NCBI GenBank assembly: GCA_037178855.1
Contig: JASJZC010000002.1
Coordinates: forward strand, 2,542,001 to 2,606,000
DNA length: 64,000 nucleotides
Reading direction: 5' to 3'
DNA from: Oscheius sp. JU75
Lineage: Eukaryota; Nematoda; Chromadorea; Rhabditida; Rhabditidae
The notes under the pieces were generated by a model. That model made no database searches. It was not told the origin of the DNA and saw nothing but the letters and a program-made list of their open reading frames with translations. Of this stretch, positions 1 to 11,262 are shown one piece after another. Position numbers and translations under genes: made by a program. Each line of letters starts with the position of its first letter. Position 1 is the first letter of the stretch.

Positions 1-227
1 GCGTTATTCAGACCTGATTGGTTATCTGTTAGCTCGCATTATGGTTCAGTATTTGATATGCCAGTACTGGCTACCAAAGGTCTGGCTGAAGGATTGCATC
101 ATTTTAGTAAGGTGAAGAAATATCCAGTAATTAGAGACCTATTAATGTACTATCCCTAAGTGACTTCATTTTTCAGCTGGTGACAACGTCGGACCGCTGA
201 ACATCCGAGGAAAGCCTGCTGCCCAGT
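1..227 (+). CDS. 3' end of an unidentified gene, partial
   Basis: A short terminal exon is likely at 177-227. It follows a TTTTTCAG acceptor, reads through GDNVGPLNIRGKPAAQ and stops at a TAA, with a T-rich 3' flank after it. The upstream sequence 1-79 is also open in one frame and could join it in the right phase through an AAAG|GT donor at 79/80, but this is not certain because the open frame runs on to 159. I do not recognise the family from so few residues. The rest of the gene lies to the left of the window. Confidence 0.35.
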
Positions 228-488
228 AAGACTTTCCTCTCCTCCACTCCGAAATAGACGAACTCTTTCTATCCCACCCAATTGTCCGGTAGATATCGTT
301 TTTGTGATTTTATTTATGAACAGGTTTTTAAATTACTACAAAGTGAAGAAAGTTTCTATATAAAGCAGGCAAAATAAGTTAGAGGGAGAGAGTTAAGCAT
401 AAATGCTCTATCACAGAGGAAAGAAGGATCTGGCCTTAATTTTAGCGATATTGGTTTGAAGACCAGCAGATTCAAAAAAAGAACGAAC

Positions 489-2708
489 CTAGTCAAAAAT
501 CGTCTCATAGTCGACAATCAGGCGGTAGCAGAAATTATTCAGGTTGTTCAGCTGAGTCAGAGGGACTTGTTGGTCCGTGGGCCAGGTAAGATTCGGACCG
601 AAGACGACGCTCAAATTGTTCGCCGTCATCAGATTGACCTTCGAATTTGCCGCCACCTGGAAAAAGAACATGACGGAGCCCAAAACACAAAAAGCGCGTG
701 CCCATCAAACTTTTTTTTTTTTTACAAAGAAAATTCCTTTGAGACTTTTTGACAACGAACCTTAGTCAAGAAGCAGATGACAGTTTTTAGGAGGAGATAG
801 TTTGGTCGGGGCAGCTGATGAACGAATTCCTTCACGGCGCCAGTTTTTGAAGTCTTCGGCACATCTAAATACGTTTTTTTTATTGAAAAGAAAGAACGAT
901 ACCAGCAATTTCGGCCAGTTTTGGGTAGAGGGCGTTTGTCGTCACGGGCTCGCCGAGGGAACGAAGAAAAGTCTTGAGGAGGACTGAGGCGTGGATGCAG
1001 GCCACATAGCTGTTTTCCTTGTACTCCGGGTCTAGGGCAAAGTCTATCTTCTCGCCTGGAAATGCCATTTTTTTTTTAGAAATTTGAATAATACAAGGTT
1101 TTTAATGGAGCCGAGGTAGTCGAAACTCGTGCCCTGCTCATTCAGAACAATAAGAGTGGCGTTCGGGCAAATGTGACCCGATCAAGACCGGTGATTGCGC
1201 GCCTCCTACCAATACACCATTTTTGAGAGGCGACTTACAGACAGACCTCCAATGATTATTCAACATTTTCCAATTTGGCGTATCTTGTAAATGCTCGGAC
1301 GTTTTTTTGCCGACTAAAGTGATGCTATCTGCATTCTGAACAAGTAGATTTTTGGTATGTCTAGCAAAATTGTTTGAACAGCTCTACTCAAGTAAAAGGG
1401 CATAATTTTTTTTTTGCGCGGTACGCATTTCCTCTTATACGTATTGTAAATTTACATGGGACAAGTTGGTGCACACCCAAAATTTCCCGGAAGGCTCATT
1501 TGTCTCAAAAACGTACCCATATTGATGCGCTCCTGCAGCCGTTTGATACTGCCCACATTGGCGCTCTTCCTGAAGATACCCTCTACTTCCAGCGCGTGAG
1601 CTTCCAGGAACTCTATCAGATCTGACACAATTGGCGGCACGTCGAGGTTCGGATTGTGCGAGAGGATGAAATCCAGAGGGACGTTGAATTGCTGGGTTGG
1701 CCGGGGTGGATTGGGCGGTGTCGGAGGCCGGCTGTTCCCGGAAGAGTAGCCAAACTGCTTGTCGTGGTCTCGGATAGGCTGAGGGAGATTTAACCTAATT
1801 TATTGGGATTTTAGGTATAAAAATCGTAGAGGTACCTGGACAGTTCTAGAGCCGATTCGAGGTCCCTGATGCTGTTCACGTAGTGCAGTTTGTCCTCGAA
1901 CTTGGACGAGATGAACGGCTTGAAGAGACCCCATAGAATGCGGATGAAACGAGTCGGATGGACGACGTAGAGCGCTTTGAGATTCTTCTTGTATCTGCAA
2001 ACAGTAGTTAGCAAATCTCTCATTTTCTAAAGCGCAACATTTTCAGTCAGTTCAACTGTATGCACCGCGGACGCTGTGCGAAATGCGGCGCGTCGCGCGC
2101 AATAGTCAAATGGTTAGCGTGCTGGGTTTTCTGAGGACCCCGGGTTCGATCCCCGTCAATGTTTTTCGAGCGAGAAGCTGTTGAAGACGGCTGGTATAGA
2201 TCGTTGCAGATGCTTAGAGGGCTAGTGGGTTAGGGGTTAGATCCCCACGCTACCAAACCGCTCTGGGTCAAGTTCAGTCAAAGTGTTCTTCAAAAGTCAA
2301 AAAATTTCAACTCACTTCCTATCGAGCATCTTATACGCCTGAAAGAGCCATTTGATCGGTGGCTTGTTGTGACTCCTCAGCCCGTAATGGAAATAGACGA
2401 TTGTGTAGTCCAGATCCACCACCTAGGTACACTTTTTGATAGAAAAAAAGCCGATTTACCGCATCGAGAGTGTGTTGTAGGTAGGCCAGCAGCTTCGCCT
2501 GATCCACGGACTTGCTCGAGGGTAGACGATAGGCGTAGATGACGATGATGGGCCTGGCTACACGGTCTCCCTCGGCCAAAACCTCGACAATTTCCAGGGA
2601 GCGGATAGCGCTGAAGTCCTCTCCGAATGGGTCGTCTCCTGGGCCGCTGCCAAACTCGGATTCGAAATCCTCGCGCTCAAGAAAGGAGACCGACGCCGGC
2701 AGATCCAT
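489..2708 (-). CDS. rga-1: Rho GTPase-activating protein, ARHGAP1/p50RhoGAP family (rga-1 orthologue)
   Basis: Seven exons with matching phases give 405 residues: complement of 489-656, 761-864, 903-1055, 1517-1794, 1836-1994, 2316-2422 and 2460-2708. The N-terminal half is a BCH/CRAL-TRIO (Sec14-like) domain, with VIYAYRLP, a [11 protein letters not shown] stretch, [20 protein letters not shown] and a PPRPTQQF proline linker. The C-terminal half is a RhoGAP domain: EGIFRKSA contains the arginine finger, followed by FLRSLGEPV and [10 protein letters not shown]. In animals this family stimulates GTP hydrolysis by Rho and Cdc42 at membranes; that role is inferred from family membership. The order and length match human ARHGAP1. 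The start is the first ATG after a TTTTCAG acceptor, so an upstream exon or trans-splice leader is possible. Two introns (1056-1516 and 1995-2315) are unusually long for this region and contain tRNA-like sequence. Confidence 0.93.
2090..2165 (+). repeat. tRNA-like (Pol III box A/box B) sequence inside an rga-1 intron
   Basis: A box A-like stretch (TAGTCAAATGGTTAGCG) lies about 40 nt before a strong box B (GGTTCGATCCC). The spacing and a partial T-arm stem resemble a tRNA, but the acceptor and D stems do not pair. It is best read as a tRNA pseudogene or the head of a tRNA-derived SINE. A second degenerate box B (GGTTAGATCCCC) follows at about 2235. Confidence 0.5.
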
Positions 2709-3354
2709 CAGCACTGAAAATTGAGGACTAAATAAACAGGCAGGAGCCGTTGAAATGTGTCCGGCGGGGGCGGGGGACATTTGAGATGAGGGCAGATTGG
2801 AGTGAGAGGGAATGGGGTCCGAAACAAGAGAATAAATGTTTTCTTGGAATCTTTCTGGAACCTAATGAGATAAAATTTCAGGGTGTTTCAACTTTTCCAT
2901 ACACCAAAGCGTATGTTCTCGTTATTTGACGATGGCGTTCTCAGGAGAAACAAAATGTAGGCGAGCCAGGGAAACGACAGAATTTTGGCGACTATTTGAA
3001 ATTTTAAGTGCCAGGTACAAATACAGTTGAAGTCAAATTTTACGGACACTGTATGGGACAAAGCTTCAAAAGAATGCAATTTCTACCTGCAGATGAGAAA
3101 TGTTTCAATTTCAAGCTCCAATTTTAGAAGAACGATCCCAAGCAACTTGAAAAGGACTGGTGAAATATGCGACTGCAATTTGGGAAGTCATTTATCACCG
3201 ATCGGGGAAGGAATTGCGTTGGCACACATGTTTGAAAAAGCTAGGTTTTAGGTCTAGGAAGAGTACTACTTTCGCGGTTGAGAATTTACAAGAAGTTTGG
3301 ATCGAAACATGACAAAACCACTCGTGTAAAAGGTGTATAGTAATCCAATATTGT
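2709..3354. other. intergenic, no gene seen
   Basis: This is upstream of rga-1 and downstream of the small acidic gene. The open frames here are short, lack splice support and have poor codon use. I see no repeat or RNA gene. Confidence 0.5.
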
Positions 3355-3658
3355 TCAACTTTTATTTGAACTAGAGTTTTGGTGTTCCAGCTTCACATGC
3401 ATAACTGTTTGAAAGCTGGTCAAGAACACATCTCCCAACTCCTCAATCATCTTCAGACTGAGTAGATATTTCTTTGCCCTAAGGGAACGGCCAATTTTAC
3501 TATCTACCTTTTTCAGACTATTATCCACCATCTTAAAAGAAAAAAAATCAAATAAAAACCTTACCTGAGCTCTCCTCTGGCGACAGCAGATCATCGTCCG
3601 CGAATCCGTCCTCCGGATGCACGAAATCGTCCATCCCTCCAGGAGCAGGTGCTGCCAT
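3355..3658 (-). CDS. small acidic hypothetical protein
   Basis: An ATG at about 3656-3658 opens a clean exon (MAAPAPGGMDDFVHPEDGF...) ending in ...SPEESS at a GTAAGG donor at 3561-3564. Several acceptors downstream are possible. One (after TTTCAAACAG near 3416) continues in phase to a stop at 3355, giving about 47 residues; a nearer acceptor stops after two residues. An AATAAA overlaps the proposed stop on the minus strand, so the transcript end is close. The protein is acidic at its N-terminus with no membrane segment. I do not recognise the family and the second exon is uncertain. Confidence 0.45.
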
Positions 3659-4081
3659 TTCGTCTATCAAAACAGCGCTATTAGCAATTCAACTTCCCAT
3701 AAAAAAAGAGGAAAAAGAAGAGGGAAATGATAAAACGACTGACTGACGTGTCTCCGTCTCTTTTACAAGAGTACGCACCCGAGATGTTTGCCTTTTGAAT
3801 CACGAAAATCGAAGAGTGTGGCGGGGAGAAAAAGAGATCGGCCACGCGACAGTGTCCCGTAACGGGTTTTCGACAGAGAGAAAGAGAGCCCGTTGGCAAA
3901 TCCGCCCGAATCGAAGGGGGAGAAAGAGATACAACTTGAACTGGACAACTATTATAAACTGTTTAAGAGAGAGTCTCGAGACAGTTTAATAAGGGAACTT
4001 ATAAATGAAAAAAACACATTGTGGTTCACGGAGCGGGTTTATACAGATTTACAGTCATTTGAATTAGATGGACGGAAGTTT

Positions 4082-5737
4082 TTATTCTCTTCGCAGCATG
4101 TCGAGGCGTCTCTGTAGGTCGTCGTCGATATCGTCTGTAAATTTGGAAGTAATTAGAGAGCTGAGGGAGCTTATTTTTATACAGAAACATTTAGTGTCGA
4201 ACGGATTGTTCGACAAATAATCCCGTTCGAATCATTGTTGTACAATTTCCAAGTCATCTTACTTCGGATTTTGTGAGTTGGGAGGCAATCAATTGATATA
4301 TAAGCTAGTTTTTTCAAAGCTGAGAGAAATCAGTCCCTAAGCATGGGAAATAGACAAAACATGGCGGTATTGGTCAGGTTTTGCCGTCCCTTGGCAATTT
4401 TGAGCCTTTAACTTTTCCCCGCTAAAAATAAGTGAACGATGGGCGTCTTCCTAACGCGTAAAGCGAGTTATGCAATTCCATTCTCAGTTTGCTCAGGAGG
4501 GGGTTTATTTCTACCCGGTTTTGTAAAAAATTACTAGCAGTATATGGAGAAAATAAAGTGAATAAAAAAGGCTCGTATGGGTTCAAAACGAGCTGTAGTA
4601 TCGGGTTTCTCCGATAGCTTCTTAGCCTTTTCATTGCTTCGAAACTGCTTTAGGCTCTTAGATCAAAAGAATCAGTGAATTCGTGAGCTAGTAAGCATAA
4701 ACAATACTGAAACAGGAATATTTCGGTTGCTGCTCTGCTCGGAAAACTGGAAACAAGAATGAACGAACGGGAGCGCCTACCAGACCTTCATCCAGAATCT
4801 TGGTAGACACAGCTGTTCGACTTTTAAAGACCTCCAACTCCATTAGATAATTGGTGGAAAGTGAGAGTCGACTGTCTTTCGACGATGCTCTTTGCCAAAA
4901 GTGTGCCGAAAAGAGCTATAGGGAGCTTTTTTGGTGTGTTTTTGGCAATTATCCCTGCAGAAACTAGAAAAGTTACCTGAAGGTGCTCCTCCGCCGCCGC
5001 CGCCACCCACAGCCACGGGTTGTCTGGCGGGTTGTCCGGTCGCGACGCCGATAGATCCTCCGGCCATCGGAAGTCCGCCGAGCTGTTCGCCCATCTGGAT
5101 GCCGAGCTCGTCGAGGACCTTATTCACGATGATTTCGCTCTCCTCGTCGTCCGTCGGGTCGCCGAGAGCGTCGTCGATGGCATCGCCCATGACTTCCTCC
5201 TTCATATCCATGATCTCGCTCTGCTTCTCGAACTGGAAATCGATTTTTTGAGGCTTTAAAAACCTAAACTAACTTCCATCATGATTTTCTGTATTTGCGG
5301 AAGATTTAGCTGCTTGTTCATGGACTGCATGGCGCGTGTGACGCCCTTCATAGCCTGTGCCATCGCATCTTGACTCTTCAGGGTCTGTACTTTGAGAGAA
5401 ACTGCCTAAATTTCAAGATTTTTTGCCGGGAAAACAAGATAAAAGACCTGGATGTTCGCCTTCATCATTATAAACTTTTTAATGTAGCGCCTAGTGCGGA
5501 CGAGATCTTTAGCCATCACCTTGACCGAGTCCATCTGATTCTGTTGAGCCATTTTCTTGATCTCGGCAATGACCTTCTTCTCCTGGACTTCCATGCGCTG
5601 CTTTTCCCTGAATTTTCTGGATTTCTTGGCCAAAAACAAGACTACCTGTCAAGCTCGCGAATAGCCTTGTTTAGGGCCCGCTGATTTTGTCGAAGCAGCT
5701 CCGATGGGGTTTTCTTGCGCCCGAAAAGGAAGTCCAT
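4082..5737 (-). CDS. vps-2: ESCRT-III subunit CHMP2/Vps2
   Basis: Five exons in phase: complement of 4082-4134, 4977-5232, 5274-5405, 5448-5616 and 5646-5737. The protein begins MDFLFGRKKTPSELLRQNQR, the basic amphipathic start of CHMP2A. It continues through the charged helical core (VMAKDLVRTRRYIKKF, SLKVQTLKSQ, AMAQAMKGVT) and MDMKEEVMGDAIDDALGD, and ends with a MIT-interacting helix DLQRRLDMLRRE. Chmp2 proteins co-assemble with CHMP3/4 into membrane-remodelling filaments that recruit VPS4; the C-terminal helix is the VPS4-binding motif. A poly-Gly stretch interrupts the linker. The last intron (4135-4976) is long, and a possible 27-nt in-frame cassette exon lies at 4786-4812. Confidence 0.95.
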
Positions 5738-6485
5738 GCTAAAAATTGCGAATGAGTGGTGAGAAACCAGGAAATGAGAGAATGAGCTCGATTGGGATGA
5801 AAGTCATAGGGTTTGGGCGATTTCCTATGTAAGTTTGCATAAAAACAGTCCGTTAGATGGAGAAAAAGTGAAGAAGAGTGATGAATCAGCAGGAAGGACA
5901 CCATTACAGCTGACTCGGCCGTTCGCCCCACCTTCGGGTCATGAAATCGTACGCAGTGCGTCTTTTCTCTTCGACCGTCATCCCAAAATCGATGCTGTCT
6001 CTTTTTGTTTACTGTTTTGCCTTTATTGACAACACGAAAGTGAAAAACACATGAGAAAGGTAGAGACAAGGTTTTGTCCAGATTGGGGTATTTTTACAAA
6101 TAAAGGTTGGGCAATTTGACAAATTTTTTCTCTACAGAGTTTTCGGCAGTCTTATGCAGTATACTTTGACAATTTTTACAGGAAATTTAGGGTATAAAAA
6201 GACCGAAAGCAAAACTGAAAGAGGAAAACGATGACCAAATACGCAAAAGTCCGTCGTCCGCCTTATGGCGTACAGCAATTTTTAGGCGGCGATTTGAATC
6301 AGTAAATTCGTTTTCAACTTTGCTTGTAGAAAACCTTGTTAGACACGGTCGAATTACCGAAAAGTACAAAGTTTAGTTTCTTTACAGGTCCCCAATAGTG
6401 CAACCAAAGGCGAAAAATCGATAAAACGAAAGTTCATTCCTCGTTTCTTGTCTTTTGACGTCTTTCAAAGTCAACTTCTTCCAGA
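5738..6485. promoter_or_regulatory. divergent promoter region between vps-2 and hphd-1
   Basis: About 750 nt separate the two start codons, which point away from each other, so both promoters must lie here. Open frames on both strands have no splice support. No TATA box or repeat stands out. Confidence 0.4.
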
Positions 6486-8172
6486 ATGTCTCGACACATT
6501 GTGGCCAAGAGTCTTTTGGAGCGTGTTTGCAGCTCCAAGACTGCATGTCCTCATCACGCATCAGATTCTGGTCCAATAAAGGTGGCTAAGCTCAGTACTT
6601 CGGGTAGGAAAAGTTCTGTAAAACAGAATACTCGATAATTTCAGGTCAAACCAAAGACTATGCTTTCGAAATGGTCTGTTCCACACTCAGATTCGGTCCA
6701 GGAGTCACAGCTGAACTCGGCTACGATGTGAAGAAGCTCGGTGCCAGGAACACTCTCGTCGTAACGGACAAAAACGTTGTCAATACAATTGCTTTCAAGT
6801 TGCTGAGTTCAGGTTTAAATATAATGATTGGTTTAGAGCAGTGGAATCGTCTCTGAAAGCGAACGGGATTGGGTATACTGTCTTCAACGATGTTCTCGTA
6901 GAGCCAAGTGACAAGAGTATGATCAGAGCGATCGACTTTGCCAAGAACAAGGGCTGTGACAGTTTTGTGGCCGTTGGAGGTGGGTCTGTCATCGATACGA
7001 CGAAGGTAGGGACAGAGAAACAGAGAGACAAGAGACGGTGACAGATTTCAGGCCGCTGCTCTCTACTGCTCCAACAAATCCGCCGACTTCTTCGACTACA
7101 TTCACCCTCCCTTCGGAAAAGGTCTCATTCCTGAGAAGCCCATGCTACCTCTGATTGCTGTCCCTACCACTGCCGGTACAGGCAGTGAGACCACCGGGGC
7201 TGCTATAATGGATCTACCTGAACACAACTGTAAGACTGGTATCCGGTTGAGGTGTATCAAGCCCCTTCTGGCCATCATTGATCCTTTGAATGTGATGAGG
7301 TGAGGTAATCAACTGAAACATGCACAATCTGTTACAGTATGCCAAAGAATGTCGCCATCTACTCCGGTTTCGACGTACTCTGCCATGCTTTGGAAAGTTA
7401 CACGGCGATTCCATACCATCAGCGTGGCCCGAGACCGGCCAATCCGGATGTCCGACCAGTCTATCAAGGTTCAAATCCGATCAGTGATGTCTGGGCAAAG
7501 GAGGCGCTGAGGGTAGGCCTAAAAATCTTGATTCAATCAAGGGTTTTATTGACTGACTACTGAATTTCTGACTCTGTTGCGAAGAGAGCAAATCTCATTG
7601 TCCCTCTCTTGACTCATCTATCTCTTCAGATAATTGGCAAGTACTTCCGGAGAAGTATCTTCGATCCGACGGACGAAGAAGCCCGTACTCAGATGATGAT
7701 GGCCAGTTCTTTCGCCGGCATGGGTTTTGGAAACGCCGGTGTCCACATATGTCACGGACTTAGCTACCCGATTAGTAGTCAGGGCAAGAAGTACCAGGAC
7801 CCGGACTACAACGAAGGAAAGAGACTCATTCCTCATGGACTCTCCGTCATGACCACGGCTGTGGCCGATTTCGAGTTCACCACACCAGCTGACCCTAAAA
7901 GGCATGCCGAGGCTTCCAGATGTCTTGGGGCGGATCTGCCGATCACTGCCAGCGCTGATTACGTATCCAAAACCCTCCAGGACCAGCTTCGAGGCTTCAT
8001 GAGTGACTTCAAGGTACCGAATGGATTGAAAGCAATGGGTTTTGGGACTGAAGACATCGAGAAGTTGACCAATGCTGCAGTGCACTCGGTTCCTAATATC
8101 AACATTGCTCCGCGGTCGACGGATCGTGAAGCCATTGCTAGTATTTACGAGAAGAGTATGACTGTCTACTAA
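6486..8172 (+). CDS. hphd-1: iron-containing alcohol dehydrogenase, hydroxyacid-oxoacid transhydrogenase (ADHFE1/HPHD-1)
   Basis: Exons 6486-6603, 6645-6798, 6837-7005, 7052-7299, 7338-7512 and 7630-8172 join in phase. The product has an N-terminal mitochondrial-type leader rich in S, K and R. The fold is shown by [22 protein letters not shown] (NAD-binding Gly loop), [25 protein letters not shown] (metal His region) and [16 protein letters not shown] (second His cluster). In C. elegans HPHD-1 oxidises 3-hydroxypropionate in the B12-independent propionate shunt, coupled to an oxoacid; that substrate is inferred from orthology. Length and C-terminus (YEKSMTVY) match the family. AATAAA follows at about 8209. 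Intron 3 is made largely of GACAGAGA-type sequence. Confidence 0.95.
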
Positions 8173-8339
8173 GAGTGGTATGCAGAAAAGGGGTTGTAAA
8201 GATTTGGGTAATAAACATCTTTATTGTGAAGTGACTAACAACGATTCTACGGGTTTCTAAGTGAAACAACAGTCTTAGACTTCTGCGTATCCAGCATTTT
8301 GAAAAAAATCAGATAAATATAGTCCTGGACATTCCGTCA

Positions 8340-8747
8340 TCACAGCGTTGAAATGTCAGCCAGAGCCTGCATCTTCATTGCGTGCTCTTTCTTACCCAAA
8401 TCGTTATGCTTGGCCACTCGATAGACGTCTCCAAATACTCCGGAACCTAACAGTTTGATGAATTTGCAGACGAACTGTTCGCTCTTGACCATCTCGTCGT
8501 TCTTCATCTTTTCCCGGGCCTTCGGGATCTCCTTCTTCTTCCTCCTCTCCTCATTCAGGGTCAGGGCCGAATCTTTGGGCGGGCCGTGGACTTCTTGTGA
8601 CCTCACCCGTGGTTGGAGCCATCTTCTTGATGGCATTGTCAGTGGGCGGGAGTCTGAAGAACTCGTCGACCACCGGAGCCGCTTGTCCAGTGGTTTTTGG
8701 AGAGGTGTTTCCCTTCTCCGCCAATTAGAGAATATATAATTTTTCAC
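8340..8747 (-). pseudogene. protein-kinase N-lobe fragment, CK1/TTBK-like
   Basis: The frame contains a Lys/Glu-rich N-terminus followed by KFIKLLGSGVFGDVYRV and KKEHAMKM, a glycine-rich loop and the VAIK-type lysine strand of a CK1/TTBK-like kinase. It then stops within ten codons (ADISTL). No catalytic loop or DFG is found downstream on this strand before the Cys-rich peptide genes or hphd-1. Nematodes have large CK1 expansions, so a truncated duplicate is likely. A missed upstream exon or a very short regulatory protein cannot be excluded. Confidence 0.5.
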
Positions 8748-8879
8748 GACTATCGCTCTGCCTTTATAGAACTGTCAGGACGTCAAAATATACAAAATTT
8801 ACGTAGTTTATATTCGATAATGGATACCTTTTCGAAAACGGAAGCAAGTGCTATAAAGCGTTTTGAAATTCCACTTTAT

Positions 8880-9254
8880 TTATTTGTCAAATGTGACAGC
8901 AACAAAACAGAAACCATAACAGCGACCTTCTGTAGCAAAAGCCGAAGTCCTGCAAGAGCTCTCAGAACGACCTTTATCCTGCAAGCAGCTTCTATACAGA
9001 AGACACAAAGAATCACAATTCTGGAAATTTTTCTGGAGTGTTCTTGATCGATGGAGTGATCTTACATTGTTCGTTAGTCCCTTTCCTCTCATCGGAGCTT
9101 TCGTTGTCTGTACCACAGCGCCTGGACCACCGCCACCAGCAGCTCTACCTCTCCAAGCCGGTCTCGTTGGAACTTGGGGCTCGACGATGCCAGGACCATA
9201 GATTTGAGCCATAGACAAGGCAAAAAGGACGAGAAGGATGAGAACAGTTTTCAT
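8880..9254 (-). CDS. secreted cysteine-rich peptide (paralogue of 9701-9987)
   Basis: Two exons (complement of 8880-9020 and 9066-9254) give 109 residues. The 45-nt intron is a multiple of three, so the unspliced frame is also open; splicing is inferred from GTAAGATC and TTTCCAG. A signal peptide (MKTVLILLVLFALSMAQ) is followed by a Gly/Pro-rich spacer, then RGKG, then a domain with six cysteines spaced C-x3-C-x5-C-x10-C-x10-C-x3-C. The layout (signal, spacer, dibasic-like site, Cys-rich end) and the spacing C-x3-C-x5-C match its neighbour at 9701-9987. Function is unknown. A peptide of the antimicrobial or signalling kind is possible, but no named family is recognised. Confidence 0.75.
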   Translation of the reverse strand: MKTVLILLVLFALSMAQIYGPGIVEPQVPTRPAWRGRAAGGGGPGAVVQTTKAPMRGKGLTNNVRSLHRSRTLQKNFQNCDSLCLLYRSCLQDKGRSESSCRTSAFATEGRCYGFCFVAVTFDK

Positions 9255-9700
9255 TGTTGGTGCTTGACTCTCACATGACGTTCATTTATACCCATTGATA
9301 TATGAGGGAGAGCAAGCTGGGAAAACACGCCCGCAGAAATACTCGTAGCTTGAACTGTGTTGGAACTATTTTAGGGGCTAGTTGTTTTGAAGGGTTGGCA
9401 ATGATTGAACACATGTGATACTGCTCATGGAGTTTTCTGTAATAAGCAAAGCCTGCGATTCTGTTTGTTTGTCCGGTACCACGAACCAACGATGGCTATC
9501 AAGGGATTAGATCGACAATTCAGTTGCGTCTAGAGGAGAGATAGACTAGAGCTTGCAAATCAGGAAGTTACCTGTCAGTTATAGAGGAGTTAGTTGGGAA
9601 AGTTGTGGATCTGCCCCACAAGTTTAAAGGCTGCACAGACAGCCGTAGACTGCTGGAATAGTTACAACCTCGTTCATTCAACTCGATAGCAGTTACAAAA

Positions 9701-9987
9701 TTAGCCATATCTGTGCTGACAAAAACTCATAGCATGTTCTGGAGGACACTCCTTAGTCATAAAACACAACTTGAGACACATTTCCTGAAGCCTTATTTTT
9801 CATACAGATAGAGGAAACTCACTGTTGATATTTGTCTTTTTCCTCGTACAGGACCTTTCGTGGTCATCGGTGGGGCTCCGGGACCCACTACACCACCACC
9901 GTTTCCAGCCCATCCTGCGGAAGTTGGTCTCGGGAGTTCAGCCATGGAGAAGACACAAATGACAAGAAGAATAAGAAGAACTTTCAT
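9701..9987 (-). CDS. secreted cysteine-rich peptide with furin-type site
   Basis: Exons complement of 9701-9784 and 9823-9987 join over a 38-nt intron and give 82 residues. The start is the ATG of MKVLLILLVICVFSMAE, a clear signal peptide. A Pro/Gly-rich spacer leads to VRGKRQ, a consensus R-x-K-R proprotein-convertase site placed at the end of exon 1. The second exon encodes a short domain with C-x3-C-x5-C-x8-C (MCLKLC start). It is a tandem paralogue of 8880-9254 with the same two-exon design. The mature peptide would be about 30 residues. Family and activity are unknown. Confidence 0.75.
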
Positions 9988-10214
9988 GGTTGCTAGTTGT
10001 AGATAAGTCAGTTCTTTTATACACTTTGACACCTGGACTGTGGGGGAGAGGGCAAGCTGGGGAAACAAGAAGGTCTGCAGGAATGCTTGTAGCTTGGTTC
10101 TTTTGCAGATTTTTTGGAGTCGTTTTCAGGCCCATATTGGTCAATATTTATAACTTTCGAGATTCTTTGTACATGAAAGCAACAGAGGGCAGAGAGAAGA
10201 TCAAGAGAAGCTGT

Positions 10215-11262
10215 TCACTTTTTTCCATAGAGTCCTAGAGCCGGAGACATCCCGGCTCCGGCGAGTCCCATCATTGCTGGATTACCATAGCCTCCCATCA
10301 TTCCTCCCGGTGGCAGACCGTTGGCTATACAGCGACCAAACTGGCAGACCATCCCCATTGGACACGATGTACCCATATGACAGGCTGTAAATGGGATAGT
10401 TAGGGAGGGAGGGACGACTCACCAAATGTGGAAGACATGGTGTTTTGGATACACACTCCGCCTATGCAATATTGACCGACTGGACAGACTGCTCCCATGG
10501 CACAGGCTAAAAGTTACTATGTCATTGTCACTGCCTCTTTATCTCGCTGTCACTTTGTCTAAACTCACTTGTCTGTGGCGGTAACAGTTGACTTCCACTG
10601 AAAGCCACATTGCTCCGACTACAGTACCCGTTGACACAAATCTGTCCATTCAGGCATTGTTGCATAAGACTACAAGGAATCATCCCTAAAGTTGATTTAT
10701 CTAGAGACTGTTCTACCACCTACCTCCTGCGTTCGACTGTGACACGCCGACCTGGGTCATTCCCATTCCAAGGCCTAGATTTCCGTAATTTCCAGCAGCT
10801 CCAAGAGCAGCTGTAGGTGGGAGACCAGGCACTGCTGAAACGGTGAAAGCTTGTGCAGACAGAGAGACAGAGACAGGGACGAGGAGAGAGACAGCTACAG
10901 TAACTGACAGAAAACTCACGTCGATTGACAGCTCCCAATCCCACTCCAGACCCTCCATACAGAGCTGCGGCTGAAGTTAGAGCTCCCAAACCACCCATCC
11001 CCCTGAAATGTTTTTATTCCTGCGCTCTTCCTCAAAAAAAGAACCTTCCACTCATCCCTCCTGTACTGATACAGTTCCCATTCCAACAATATTGACCAAA
11101 TGGACAAGAAATGTAGCGGCACATGTCGCTCTCTCCATAGCCACTGAGAGCACTGTAGAGGGAGCTGCCAAGGAATTGGGCTCTGACATCACTGAACAGT
11201 GTTTTGTGGGTATCTGGACGATGATTTTTTTACCAAAATAGGGCTAAAAATAGGAAAAACAT
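10215..11262 (-). CDS. secreted protein with four EB-like cysteine modules
   Basis: Seven exons in phase (complement of 10215-10384, 10423-10506, 10569-10685, 10724-10834, 10920-11002, 11045-11191, 11234-11262) give 246 residues. A signal peptide is split by the first intron (MFFLFLALF + CDVRAQ). Four modules follow: [53 protein letters not shown] and [18 protein letters not shown], spaced C-x4/5-C-x5-C-x4-C. This resembles the nematode EB module of extracellular proteins. Linkers are Gly/Met/Pro-rich. Modules 3 and 4 start right at exon boundaries, which fits growth by exon duplication. The intron 10835-10919 is GACAG-rich. A role in cuticle, matrix or immunity is possible but not shown. Confidence 0.85.

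Noticed and set aside
1100-1220. Possible minus-strand tRNA in an rga-1 intron
   Set aside because: A box A-like TGTATTGGTAGGA is present, but the box B equivalent is poor and no cloverleaf forms.
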